DNA of 64,000 bases. It comes from Medicago truncatula (taxonomy: Eukaryota > Streptophyta > Magnoliopsida > Fabales > Fabaceae). The stretch spans positions 31,916,972-31,980,971 of the forward strand of contig NC_053047.1 in assembly GCF_003473485.1 (NCBI RefSeq). Reading direction: 5' to 3'. Below are positions 46,338-57,937 of this stretch, in pieces. Each line of letters starts with the position of its first letter. Within the stretch, counting starts at the first letter, position 1. Below the pieces are notes generated by a model. It saw only the letters and a program-made list of their open reading frames with translations, had not been told where the DNA came from and did no database searches. A program made the position numbers and the translations under genes.

Positions 46338-46499
46338 CTAATAAAATCTATACTCACGAAGATCAAGCCTATTCATAATAAATACATCTTTGGTATTACA
46401 CGAAATGGAGTTCCACCATTGCACCCCATCAATATGAAAACCAAGAGTTGCGGTTCTATCAATACAATGATTACCTTCGCGAAAAATATGAGTAATCAT
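46338..46499 (-). pseudogene. LINE RNase H-like C-terminus fragment
   Basis: Minus-strand reading of 53 codons plus stop: MITHIFREGNHCIDRTATLG followed by FHIDGVQWWNSISCNT, ending NRLDLREYRFY-stop. This matches the end of plant L1-type ORF2 (HIxREGN-x-x-AD followed by WWDSIP and RFC-like ends), with the D of AD retained as ID. Only the last part of the domain survives. Confidence 0.65.
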
Positions 46500-46756
46500 A
46501 AAAAGAAAGCTTCTAGTGATATCACCTATTCCTGAATTATCAGGGACTATGTTTAGACACTTAAAAAAAAGTCACGAATTATGAATCAACCTCTAACGAA
46601 AGTGGGAAATCACCCTTTTTATAATGGACCGTCAATATATTCCTAAGGGTCTGAAAGCCCTCTAGATAGGCTTAGGCGTCCTCCAGATGGGATCATGAGG
46701 CCTAGGCGCGCCCTTCTAGAGGTGCCGTCTTAACCAGCTCCTAGAAGCATCAAGAG

Positions 46757-47370
46757 GAATTCTGCTCTTCACCCAGCAAGATTTGCTCCCACCAATCAAT
46801 TTTTCCAAATTTACCCCTACGTTAGTTAACTAACGTTGCGTTAGTTAACTAACGCAAGTTGTTCATGATACGTGACTTAAGTAACGTTGCGGCAGTTAAT
46901 TGACGCAGCGTAACTTAAATCATATAACTGAAACACAACAACACAGAACCACCATTTTCAAGTTTTAGCAAACACGAACTTTTCACCCCCAAATTCGAAT
47001 TTCACGATTCTTGCGCCATTCAAAGCTAATTTCGACCACAATATCAAGTAAGTGATGATTATTCTACTCCATTCCATTTTTTTTGTTGAAATTTTGGATT
47101 TTTTTGAAGAAATTTTACATTTTTAGGTTTTTTGAAATTTGTCTTGCATGTTAGTTTTTAGGATTGTTAGTGATGATTTAACTTAGGAATTGTACTTTAA
47201 ATGTTGTTTAGAGTGAAATGTGGTAGTTTAGGGTTTAGAAATTGTTAGATTCTTAGTTGTTTGAAAATTGCACTCTATGTGTTTGATAAAATGTCTCAAT
47301 TGCACTCTATGTGTAAAAATGAAAAATATGCTGGGCAGGAGCAAATCTTGCTGGGTGAAGAGCAGAATTC
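46757..47370. mobile_element. 614-bp non-autonomous MULE, exact 9-bp TSD and empty site
   Basis: Terminal inverted repeats gaattctgctcttcacccag (continuing caagatttgctcc) at both ends. Exact 9-bp target duplication CATCAAGAG at 46748-46756 and 47371-47379. The tandem LTR-like copy 2 shows the unfilled site (gaagcatctagagcttgg, near 47648). The left part carries two perfect 18-bp palindromes. A leader-like aaacacaacaacacagaacc tract follows, as in the PMD element. Confidence 0.88.
46819..46915. repeat. Perfect 18-bp palindromes in the MULE
   Basis: acgttagttaactaacgt (46819-46836) and gcgttagttaactaacgc (46838-46855) are perfect palindromes 1 bp apart. Two imperfect ones follow: acgtgacttaagtaacgt near 46870 and tgcggcagttaattgacgca near 46888. 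Confidence 0.85.
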
Positions 47371-47528
47371 CATCAAGAGCTTGGTAAAATGACTTAAGAC
47401 CCAACTTGCTTGGGGATTAAGTCACGCTGAAACAAGCCCATAAAGAGCTATAAATACCCATCTTGGGATCATTATAAAGGCATCACATAAACAGTTTCTA
47501 ATATTGTACTCACTGCAAGTACAGTTGT

Positions 47529-47815
47529 GGACCGTCAATATATTCCTAAGGACATGCAAGCCCTCTAGAAAGACTTAGGCGCCCTCCAGAAGGGCTCTTG
47601 AGGTCTAAGCACGCTCTTCCAGAGGCACCGCCTTAACCAGCTCCTAGAAGCATCTAGAGCTTGGTAACTTAAGGCCCAACTTGCTTGGGGATTAAGTTAC
47701 GCTGAAACAATCCCACAAAGGGCTATAAATACCCCTCTTAGGATCATTCTCAAGGCATCACAAAAATAGTCAAAACCCTAGATTCTAATATTGTACTCAC
47801 TACAAGTACATATAA
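47529..47815. repeat. LTR-like repeat copy 2 (uninterrupted)
   Basis: Same order of blocks as copy 1 (46626-47525) without the 614-bp element. Ends near gtactcactacaagtacata. Confidence 0.65.
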
Positions 47816-47934
47816 GTAAATTCAATAGCTTCTAATCATAACATTACAGAAAACAACATTTCTCATCTTTGCACCAAAATCACCTGGGCACCAAATTTCT
47901 ACACCAACATCCCTCATCATTGATCTCATCATCT

Positions 47935-48705
47935 CATCAGCATAGACCCATCTGCCTGAAGCTGCATATGGATTTAAAAGAGGACATACATTCCTGAGTT
48001 CTGAGGTCCCATCTTAAAAACCATCTCAGCAGCCTCCTCGCCCAGTTCAGTATTTCCATATACCCGGCTTGCACCAAGCAGAGCTCCCTATGAAGCAGCG
48101 CATGGCTCAAAGGCATGTTTCTCCTTAAGCCCTACGCTTCATCCAAGCGGCCAGCTCTGCCAAGAAGATCAATCATGCAAGTATAATGTTTTGAAGTTGG
48201 TGTTACATTGTATTCTTCATTCATTGGATAGAATTATTCGGCTCCTGTGTCTAGCAAAGCAATATATATAACTACAAGCAGAAAGAATACAGTGAGCCAG
48301 AGCCGGAGGAGTTAAAGAGCTGCTTGTTCAAATGAAAGGGTCCTAGTAGTATTGTTGTAGGTAGTTAACAAATAAGAATATTTGTTTCATACAATACAAT
48401 AGGTGAAGACAATGCAAATATTAGTGCTTCATAGGTTCTGTGCAATAAGATCCCTTTTACACATTTGCTATCTAGAATTTGTGCATACAGACAGTAGTGA
48501 AACCTTTAAAATTAGCACTTTATATCAATACAAAAAAAAAAAATTAATTACTTTATTAAAATATGAAAAATGCTTTAATATTGTGGTGAAAACGGTGAGA
48601 ATCCCATAATATTATCAACCTTCCAACAATCTTGGATATGTGCTTGATGGCAATATGACAATGTTCACACACGGGCAAGTTTTTCATAACACGGATGGAA
48701 CTCCA
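47935..48705 (-). pseudogene. PPR-DYW pseudogene remnant C (At4g02750-like)
   Basis: Minus strand from about 48215: [17 protein letters not shown]-stop, PFEPCAAS[18 protein letters not shown] and [16 protein letters not shown], the E/E+ region of a DYW-type PPR protein. Separately, 48700-48590 encodes [20 protein letters not shown] and [17 protein letters not shown], part of the DYW deaminase-like domain. Order is rearranged and stops are frequent. Related to the remnants at 58540-59765 and 61600-62700. Confidence 0.7.
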
Positions 48706-49248
48706 CCACAGAAGCCATAACCCTGTCATGCCACCATCTAAAATAGATTAATTTATTTTCAAAAAAATATATGTTCAAAAATAATTTGTAACGTATAAGC
48801 ATTTAATTTGTTTCCTTTCGAAATGCACACCATGATACACACTTCATTCACAATAGATGCATTGACATTTGATGAGACTTGGATTGGTCCAAAATCACTT
48901 ACAAATTTACATCTTAATATATTTCACCATCTCCACATTATCTGGAGCCTTATAGAGGAAGATGCAGTAATTTCAGAGTTTTCAAATTGCCCACAACACA
49001 AGATATAATATGAACGATATCCTTGATTCAACATCATCCACCTGTTTCAATAAGTATTGAGAAAATAAAAGAAAGATTATTCAATATAACCAACACCATC
49101 CGTAGCCATGCATAAATTGCATACCAAACTGTGAAGATAATGTGTAAGTATTTTTTTAATAGAAAATTATTATATATATAAAACAAAGAAGAGATACGAT
49201 ACAAGAGTCGCCAAAAAATGACCTTTGGCCTCCCGAAAGCACCACCTC
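48706..49248. other. Intergenic, nothing recognised
   Basis: AT-rich, no coding signal beyond the PPR remnant on its left. Confidence 0.45.
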
Positions 49249-49257
49249 CGATAAGCA

Positions 49258-49913
49258 GGCGGATGCTAGGGTGGATGAGTGAAGTAGGTCATCCACGGTG
49301 GATGAGTGATGTGAACTGTTGGATGAGTGATGTTATGATGCACCATCAGTAGATTATACATTTCTTTTCTCTCTCTTTCCACCATCTCTGTCATCTTTCC
49401 ATGCTTTACCCGTTCCTTTCTTCCTTCTACACCATAACCAAATCCTCTTTACATTCCCTCTCTTCCCATCACAGATAAATACTTGATCATATTATCCATG
49501 ACTATGATTGATCTAGAATAACTTGATCCGGACAAGATACTCATCATTGTTGAATCACTGAACTTAATTGAAGAAAACACAGAAGTCAATAGGTTTTAGT
49601 TGGGATTCTACAACAAGGATTCATGGTAGGAATTCCAATATATTTTTTAATGGACAATTTGGGGGGATGAAAAATCAAAACTTTTTATATTTCTATAATG
49701 ATAGTAACATAAGATCTTAGAAAGGGAAGATTCAAATTCCAAAGTTGGTAACTAAAATAAATTGGGAGAAAGGGAGCAGAAACATAGACAGATGATGATG
49801 GAGAGAGAGATGTATATTCTACTGATAGTGTATCGTAACATCACTTATCCGACGGTTCACATTACTCGCCCACCGTAGATGACCTACTTCAATCATCCAC
49901 CCTAGCATCCGCC
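49258..49913. mobile_element. 656-bp MULE-type MITE, exact 9-bp TSD
   Basis: Terminal inverted repeats ggcggatgctagggtggatg, then gtgaagtaggtcatccacgg, with inverted partners at the right end (tgacctacttcaatcatcca, ccctagcatccgcc). Exact 9-bp direct repeats CGATAAGCA at 49249-49257 and 49914-49922. Confidence 0.88.
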
Positions 49914-49922
49914 CGATAAGCA

Positions 49923-50631
49923 ATCTAACTGAAAAGAACATTTGGAAACTTTCAAAATAAGAAAAGTGAACACTCCCGGGTGGGGTTGACAAAAACTAGG
50001 TCCTTGTTTCCAGGGATAGTCTGACCTAGACTCACCCCCCATCGCCCTACTCTATTAGCTCCAATATAAAATCAAGGCCAATTTCCACTCATAATAGGTA
50101 CATGATGTATGATTTTTTTCTTCAACGGAACCATTTTCAGAAAGAAAAACAAGTGGAAAGTTGATTCCACATGTGTCCTATAGAGAGCACATGATGCGAC
50201 TGAAGATTCAACAATTACCTTCGTAAGAAAAAGATTAATTCCAGTGGAAAGTATATCCAATAACGTTTGCTAAGAGATGACACATAAATTATATCAAATT
50301 GTAAAAAACTACCATTTATTTTTGTTGGAGATCCGGGAGAGCGGCGACCAGAAGAGACGGAAACACCACATTGCCGTCTAAAACCTTAAGATATTCAATA
50401 TATAAGTCATGTCCTTTATATATCTATCATTTTGCTCATTCAGAGTGGATGTAAGCACTCTGAACATTCATTAAAACGATGAAAAGAACTACATAATTGA
50501 TCATTCATACACATTTATTAGCACAACCAATCAATATATTTAAATTAAAAGTAATCATTATAGCTTAATATATGATGATATAGGCAATTATTGGCTTGTC
50601 TCAAGTTTTCAAGTAGAAAGATAAGTGGTCC
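49923..50631. other. Intergenic between two MITEs
   Basis: AT-rich; no recognised gene or repeat. Confidence 0.45.
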
Positions 50632-50640
50632 ATAAAGTAC

Positions 50641-51435
50641 GGTGGCATTTAATTTGGGAAAGGGGAGTTGTTTCCCACCATGGGAAAGTTATTTTCAGCC
50701 ATTAGATTTAAGAGGAACATTAATTTTATTATAGTCTATCCACACTATATTTTTCCATTTGTCTTCATCCTTTACCATTTCCATCTTTTCACCACAACCA
50801 GCAAACTGAACAACTCCGGTGGTCACCTCCGCCACCACAAATGGTAACGTAACCTCCACCACCTCTGGATATCACTAATAGCGACAACAATTTTATAAGC
50901 ATCTTTGAAACGAAGATCTATAAAGCTGGAGGTAACTTTGAATCCACTATCCAGAAATTGATTTGTGCTGCAACCGTACATTCATTGATATTTGGTGGGA
51001 GAGATGAAAATACAACCTACTTATTTTATCACAATCCAACTTGACATTGACCATGTAGACTAATTAAGGAATAATTGGATAAAAGTTTAACGGCCAATGT
51101 TGAAATCATATATAAATAAGTCCTTTGGTGGGAGAGATGAAAATACAGCCTATTTTAACATTGACTATTTATTCAACATTAAAATTGAGGAATGGTTAAA
51201 TCATGGGCTGGACTGAAATTGTATTGCAAAAATTTAGATCTGGAATGCAAAGTTTGAGACGGTGGTGGAGAGAGGAAAGTGGGGATGGAGGAGAGAGAAG
51301 AGTGGTAGGAGAGAGTCTGAAAAATATCTAGTGTTAAGAGTCCATAATAATACCATGTTCTTCATTTAATCCAAAAGTTAAGATCAACTTTCCCATGATG
51401 GGAAACAACTCCCCTTTCCCAAATTAAATGCCACC
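50641..51435. mobile_element. 795-bp MULE-type MITE in the CAF40 3' flank, 9-bp TSD
   Basis: Terminal inverted repeats ggtggcatttaatttgggaa, then aggggagttgtttcccacca (46 or more bp), with inverted partner ending ttcccaaattaaatgccacc. Exact 9-bp direct repeats ATAAAGTAC at 50632-50640 and 51436-51444. Its edge lies 45 bp beyond the CAF40 stop codon, so the native 3' UTR is probably cut off or formed by the element. Confidence 0.88.
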
Positions 51436-51479
51436 ATAAAGTACTAGTGTAGCAAGCCCAGTAAATACAATACGACATA

Positions 51480-54400
51480 TCATTGTCCCGATGTTGACGA
51501 CTCCACAATATCATTGTTTTCTCCTCCACCTGCTACTAAAGGTTCCTGGTTCTTTCTAACATTCTCCTGCAAGTGTTTTACCCACTCCCAAGTTGTTGGG
51601 TCCTCCTGAAAATAATATCAAATATGACAATCAACTCTTTCAAAAGATATTGTTGTTGTGGATAAAAACAGGTCTTGTAACATTAAATCATATCCTATCT
51701 ATATGAAACAAGTTATGAATCAAATTTGTATATAGTTATGTGAAAGGAAATACTTACACGAACGCGATTAAGAAAAATGGTGTCTCTAAACACACTAGGA
51801 AGAGAGTTTGCTAATGCAATGCCAGCCCTGCTTTAATATGAAAGAAGTTTGATTAGAAATTAGAAAATTACACACGCATTCATACTAGTTGCACACATTG
51901 TTAAGGGAAAATGCATATTCAAGAGCATTTAAGATGATGGAATTGTTCAACCAACCAGCGATCATTAGACAAACGAGCATAGCAAGGAATAATATACTTC
52001 AAAAGACGACATGTAGGTTGCTTGTCAAGACTTTCGGACATCATGTCCAAAACTCGACGTACTGCAAAAAACCGCTCTGCTGTAGCACAAACGTAGGCCA
52101 AACCATCATCATCGAACAAAATTTTCTGGAATATAAAGGTTGCAGTCTACAGAGATAAACAAGAAAATATATATACTTAAATTTAGAACAAGATAACTTA
52201 CATATGAAATGGTGTTAATCACATACCCAACAAAAATGGAACACATAAAATTAAAGAATGGAATAGCAAAAAATAAAATTTCATTTACCAAAATACTCTT
52301 TAAAAAATAAAAATAGAGAAACTAACAGTTTTTGATATTTCATTGCCGATCTCCATGTTGCTCAAGCAGAGTGGAATTATCTCACTTAAAATAAGGTAAC
52401 CCAAGACTTCTTTGGTGTTAACCTGTGAATATCAAGTATCAACAAAAGGAAATTATTACAAGTGATATTTTTTTTTTATAAGCAAGAAGAGAGGACAGAC
52501 ATCAAGAGGTATCATCGACATCCCAGCTAGGTTGGCACCTCGAGAAACCTCCATCCTATGCCGCCAAACTCGAAAAAAAATAATCTAAAATCATGTAAAA
52601 GTTTGAATAGAAGAAAAAAATTAATTAATTAATGACGTATATGAATTCATCCTAACAAGTTATATTTGTAACTCTCAGATACTAAATATATGAAACTTTT
52701 ATAAGAATGAATTTGAAACTTAAATAGATATAATTGAAATCTGTCAAAAAAAAAAAAAATATATATATAATTGAAAGCACACCAAGAGCATGATAAAACT
52801 GCAAGTCAACCAATTATTTGGCTCATAACTAGCTACTTTCTATAGTTTTAAAAATAATTAGTGATTAGTGTTTTTTGTTTGAATATGATCAATAATTTAT
52901 TGGTACAAATTTTATGTAAATGAAACATTCAAGGCACAATCAAACATTGTAAGTTTTTTGTGACGATATTTTTTGTAATTAAAATGACTTTATTTTCATG
53001 TAATACCTTCACTAAAGCACCAATGACTCCAAGACTTGCAAACCTTAAATACTCAAACTGTGGTGACTTTTCTTTTGTTTTAAGGAAGGGATACAAATAC
53101 AAAGGCATGCTAGCTGCAAACAAGAAAATGTAAGTTTAAATAATGTAAATATAAATTAAGAGTAATTATGATGAGTAAAAGACTTGACGTTACCATTTAG
53201 GAACAACATCCTTGTTTCAGAGTGAGATGCCAAATACTATAGTAAAAACATGATAGAAAAGTGTAAGAGGAATTAATAATTTCATATTTTTCATATATGA
53301 AGAAAAGCAAGAAAAAAGACTTTATCATCTGCGGATGAACTCGTTTGTAATTAACATGATTGTTTTTAAGGTATATTTGGGGGTATAATAATAAAAGTGT
53401 TCATATACTAAACACATGATTCAAAACTTGTTAGAATAAACTCATCTCACCTGAAGTAGTGCAAGAACGTTACACACTCGAGTTGATTGTGCTAGAGTAA
53501 GAGTCGGTGGTAAAAGAGTACAATATATTGAAGTTATTTCCTGAAGGAAAAAAAAAAACTACTTAGTGTGTGCAGGGCAACCAATAAACACTTTTTAAAA
53601 CATATGAATGTTTAAAAATTAAAACTATCAAAGAACAAATAGTATTAATAAGTTAATTTAAAAACAGTTAGAGAATAATATTGCTCATATAATATATAAT
53701 TACATTCATATATATCATACCTGTAAAAGTATTGCAATAGTGCCAAAAGAATTCCATAATAAATGTGCAAGTTCTTGAGATAATTCATTCCTCTGAAATA
53801 TAAATGAAGGAAAATACAAAATTATCTCAATTGTAAAAGTTCGAGAAACATCATCAACTAAATTGTAATAAAAAATGCCAAAACATAATAAATCTATGTG
53901 ATACACATTTGAGATAGTAATAGCCATTTAATATAAGTAGATTTTAATGTCGTCAACATCATCGCACCATCTTTGTCCTCGTGAGATTAACTCAGTTGGT
54001 AGGGACAAATACATAATATATACATGGGCCGGGGTTCGAACCTTGGACATCCCACTTCTCCACATTAAAAATGTGTGAGCTTCAGCCATTAGGCTACCTG
54101 ATAAAAAAAATAAAATAATTGCACCACCTTTTACCACTATTGTTTCTCTCTTTACTTTCCATCATCTTAAGTATCAAACTCTCATTTTCATCCTCTTCTA
54201 TTTCTAATAATCTCTCTTTCTTACCCCATTTGTATACCTCTCAGAGTCATGGAGTATGATATAAACATTGCTCATGAAACACAAAATGATATGATATCAA
54301 ACCTTCTAAAATACATCTTAACTCTTTTAAGTCTATAACACATAACAAGATATTACTCACATATAATTAACAATGACTAACATACATTAAAACTGGAACA

Positions 54401-55610
54401 AAGCTTTACATTGTATAGAAATATTTTTCTTTTTATAAAAATATCTAAGGAAAAAACACAAGATATAAATGTTAGAATTACAACCAAGTATAATCAAGTA
54501 AATTATAAAAGGTATGGTCTCACAATGACGTGTATCAGTTCAAGTATATGGTGAGGAGGAGCACATTTAGTTTAAGGCTAGACAACTCGTTTAAGAGTAA
54601 GATTGCCTATGGATTTAGTGAAAGACATTAAAAATATAAGAATGAAAAAAATTACAGATAGATTGGTAGAAACTTTCAAGAGGACACAACAGTTGCGGAG
54701 CCAGAAAAAAATGTCAGGGTGGACCACTAAAATTAACTATTGAAAAATTGTTTAAAGTCTCGCAAATTAAACATATAATTGAATTATTTAAATTTTTCGG
54801 GTGGGCCACTACACCAATATGCGGGAATTTGGATCAACCGAAACCTAAAACCGGCATAAAATCGTATAAAAACTCGCAAAATAGACCTATAATTGAATTA
54901 TTTAAATTTTCGGGTGGACCACTACACCACTTTGCAGGAATTTGGATCAACCAAAACATAAAACCGACACAAAATTGCATAAAATCTCGCAAAATTATAA
55001 TCGTTGATTTTTTAATTTTTCCGGGTGGGCAGTGGCCCACCCCAGCCCATGAAGGGCTCCGCCACCGGACACAAATAGGGTTTTCTTAAATATTGATATT
55101 CTAGTGAATAAAATTTCATGATCCACGTGTCAGATAATAATCATAATTTTATCATAAATTGGTTTGATGTTGTCAACATCATTGTAGTCAATGATCTCGA
55201 TTGTTGAACATGATTACCCAATTAAAACATCAAGTTCCTGATTTGCCGACGTCACAACATGGATCACATAATTTCTTACCAACTATTTAGAATGACTGAC
55301 AACAGTAAATTCAACTCGACATGAGCACATTAAATTTAGTGCTAGACACAACTATTCCAAGATTCAGATTAATTGCGAGTATAATGAAAGACATTAAAAA
55401 TAGACAAAAAAGTAATAATAGATTTATAAGGACCTTGGAGAGGACACGAAGAGCGTTTTCTCTGAGATCAGGATTGCTAAGTTCAATAACAAGGCGTTCC
55501 ATGTAGGTCATCGTTTGGGCAATCGTTCTTGATTGAGCAGAAGCACCAATAGGAGCTACAGACGAAGATTCATTCTTCATTGAGAGCGAATGAGGAGAAA
55601 TTTTTTCCAT
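51480..55610 (-). CDS. CAF40/NOT9 (RCD1-like) subunit of CCR4-NOT
   Basis: Nine exons join in frame on the minus strand: 55610-55434, 53792-53721, 53540-53451, 53236-53194, 53113-53007, 52422-52327, 52146-51956, 51827-51758, 51605-51480, giving 323 residues, the usual size. The armadillo-like core is complete: [109 protein letters not shown] and [19 protein letters not shown]9 is a scaffold in the cytoplasmic mRNA deadenylase complex. The N-terminal 38 residues and the C-terminal tail (from NQEPLVAGG) are unlike canonical members, and several core positions differ (TTATF for usual TVATF), so this looks like a diverged paralogue. All introns are GT..AG; the last donor is GTAAGT. Intron 1 holds a SINE and a tandem-repeat element. 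Confidence 0.93.
52728..52775 (+). mobile_element. A-tailed micro-insertion with 12-bp TSD
   Basis: Insert tctgtc plus A13 plus a few bases (52740-52763) between exact 12-bp repeats atataattgaaa, in a CAF40 intron. The gtc-A end matches the insert at 3766. Confidence 0.7.
53975..54120 (+). mobile_element. tRNA-related SINE in CAF40 intron 1
   Basis: A-box-like gagattaactcagttggta and a canonical B-box ggggttcgaacc, then cccacttctccacatt, gctacctgat and an A-run. Flanked by gcaccatcttt (53964-53974) and gcaccaccttt (54121-54131), a likely target duplication. This is the best copy of the family also seen at 705-816 and 42130-42240. Confidence 0.75.
54690..55078. repeat. Element with internal ~115-bp tandem repeats
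   Basis: Ends ttgcggagccagaaa and gggctccgccacc are inverted. Inside are two full copies and one partial copy of a unit with ctcgcaaa, tataattgaattatttaaat, cgggtggnccactacacca and ggaatttggatcaacc. It lies in CAF40 intron 1. The ggctccgccac end also occurs near 63465. Confidence 0.6.
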
Positions 55611-56325
55611 CGATCGGGGTGGAAATGATACAATACAATAAGCATGCAGTTTTATCACTTTACTTTCGCTTTTATCTATGTGTGATGATAATATGATATA
55701 ATATTAAATAATATATATTTAAATAATTTTTTGTATCTATAAATATATTGAATTTTGTTTTTAATTTGTCTAAAAAATTCTTCAAAAAGTGGTACTTCAA
55801 ATATTTTCTATAAACATTTTTGGCCTGTGTTTTTAAGTCAACTCATATATACCCTTTAAAATTTTGAATTAATTTTTACAATCATGTTTAATACATTATA
55901 AAAGGGTTAATCTAATATGGATCTCTAAAGAATAGTCAAAAAAAAGGTAGACCTTTACTTTTTTTAGGAAAAAAATAAGTTTTATAACAATAAAAAATGA
56001 AAATAATATTTTATTGAAATTTACTAAAAATAAGAGGGTCCATATTAGATAACCGCCATTACAAAAATATCCTTTTCAGAATTTTAAAAATTTTAACAAA
56101 AAATGATTAAATATGAATCCCTATAAAAAATCATATTTAATTTATCTTTTGTTAAAAAATTCTGAAATTTTGGGGACTTAATTTTAAAATATTCTATATA
56201 AGTCTCTAAAAACTAATTGAGAAATACGAATGTTACACATGCGTTAACTTAAAAACAGAGAGAAAAAAATGATGATATAAAATATTTAAATGGCCATTGT
56301 TTGAAATTGTAGAGGGACTAAAAAC
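55150..56325. repeat. Segmental duplication, copy A (CAF40 exon 1 region)
   Basis: Colinear with 60290-61470: ataaattggtttgatg at the left, the CAF40 first exon, and aaattgtagagggact at the right. Copy A contains the functional exon. Confidence 0.85.
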
Positions 56326-56449
56326 AAATTTCGATATGCTTATAGATACTAAAAACTTATTTGACCCTATGATATAGTTTAGTTTAAGTTTTACTTTTTG
56401 TTTTATGGAAACCACAATCATAATTCATTTTTTTATATCATCCAAAAGT

Positions 56450-57881
56450 TCATTCAAAAGTTATGTTTGTTGTAGTATTCCCCATATGCATGACTTTATT
56501 CACCCAAAAGTTCACAATCTTCTCCTTGATTAGACCCAAAATAGTACTTTCTACATATTCCACAAACTTGAGCCATTTTTCGCAAACAACTTTGAACCGG
56601 CTGCAATTATCAACATATGTTTCTTCCATATCAGAATCCACAATATCCTCCCATGCACGCATGATCGTCTTCACCATTGAATTTGGCTTTATATATTTGC
56701 TATTCTTGCCTTTGAGATCCTTCACTTTGAAATCCGTCTTACATTTTTCTCTTACATTTCTTACAATATGATACTTACACAACATAGTAGTAGCCTCAGG
56801 GAAACGGTATCCACAACATTCATCAAAGCATTGTCCCGATCTGTGACAACTACTCTGGGGTAAAGATATTTGGAATGCAACAATTCACGACACCTCTCAA
56901 TAGGCCAAATAACGTTATCTTCCTTCTCAGACATCATATAAGCAAATCCAGTGGAGAACTTCAGCTGGGTAGAAGTGTTACCGACAAACTCAAGCAACGG
57001 AAGACAATACTTGTTGGTCTTATATGTGGAATCTAACACAAGCACCGTAGAGAACATGTTAAACAACTTGATACCATCTGGATGCACCCAAAATATATCA
57101 CTGACATCATCAGAATCATGATAATTCCTACAATGATACACATACTTATTCTCAACCAATGAATTCAAGAGATGTTGCATGTTATTTCTCGAACCCCTAA
57201 TGGATTTCCTAAACCTGTGACAAGCATTATAAACATGCTTGATTGTAGTTGAAGTGTTTTTGTTCCTTTTCCTTAATTTGGTAAGAATTTTCCTTCGAGG
57301 AACATTTGACTCAACCATCTCATAAAGATGCACACATTCATTTGGGTTTAGACGTCCGACAGTTTTTTGAGTTTTCAACACATTTTCCATGCCATGGTTA
57401 TTTTTACCGTCACTAACTTTGAGGCTCCAATCACCAACAATCAACAAATAACCTCTCAGCCGAAACGAACACTCACATTTTACTGAACCAACAATTTTGC
57501 GCTGAGTCTTCCTCTTGTACTCCTTGTATGAACCTCCTCTTTCACATATCACGGTAACGAATGCACTTCTTCCATTGCCACCTTTATCGGATTTAGCAAT
57601 GACGGATGTAAATCCACATTTCTTTGCTTTCCCTCGAACCCACTCCAACAAATCATTCCGAGTAGTAAACTTTTTCTTGGTGGTTAAATGTTCTCCATGA
57701 TCAATACAAACAACACGAGGAATAGGAGGAGGAGCATCATCTACTTTTGCATCACCAAAGGAACTATCTCGACTTTGGCATTTCCGTGATCATCAACAAC
57801 TTCAAGTTAAACAACCGGCAACACAGTATGAGGTTCAATATCAGGTGGCAATTCAATAGAGGCATCAACAGGAACATCCAT
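56450..57881 (-). pseudogene. MULE transposase pseudogene
   Basis: From ATG at 57881 (MDVPVDASIELPPDIEPHTV) an in-frame TAA and a frameshift follow, then RVVCIDHGEHLTTKKKFTT, the FAR1-like zinc-binding region (VKCECSFRLRGYLLI), VPRRKILTKLRKRN, and the MULE catalytic core with VLVLDSTYKTNKYCLPLLEF (first Asp) and YPRVVVTDRDNALMNVV (second Asp). A frameshift near 56800 leads to MLCKYHIVRNVREKCKTDFK, after which homology is lost near 56450. Frameshifts plus a stop make it inactive. It has interrupted copy A of the CAF40-PPR duplication; copy B lacks it. Confidence 0.85.
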
Positions 57882-57937
57882 TACTGAAACAGTGCGCGAG
57901 CAGGGTTCGAAAATGCACATAGTTTCTGTACTATTGC

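Larger units (their letters stand above)
46626..47525. repeat. LTR-like repeat copy 1, split by a MULE-MITE
   Basis: ggaccgtcaatatattccta, gccctctagataggcttagg, ggctataaatac-type TATA region and gtactcactgcaagtacagt are all repeated in copy 2 at 47529-47815. Copy 1 is interrupted by the element at 46757-47370. No coding domain; the structure suggests LTR or terminal-repeat fragments in tandem. Confidence 0.65.

Noticed and set aside
54748-55089. 113-aa ORF with repeated ELFKF blocks
   Set aside because: Its repeats are the direct translation of the ~115-bp tandem repeat in CAF40 intron 1. No protein family fits.
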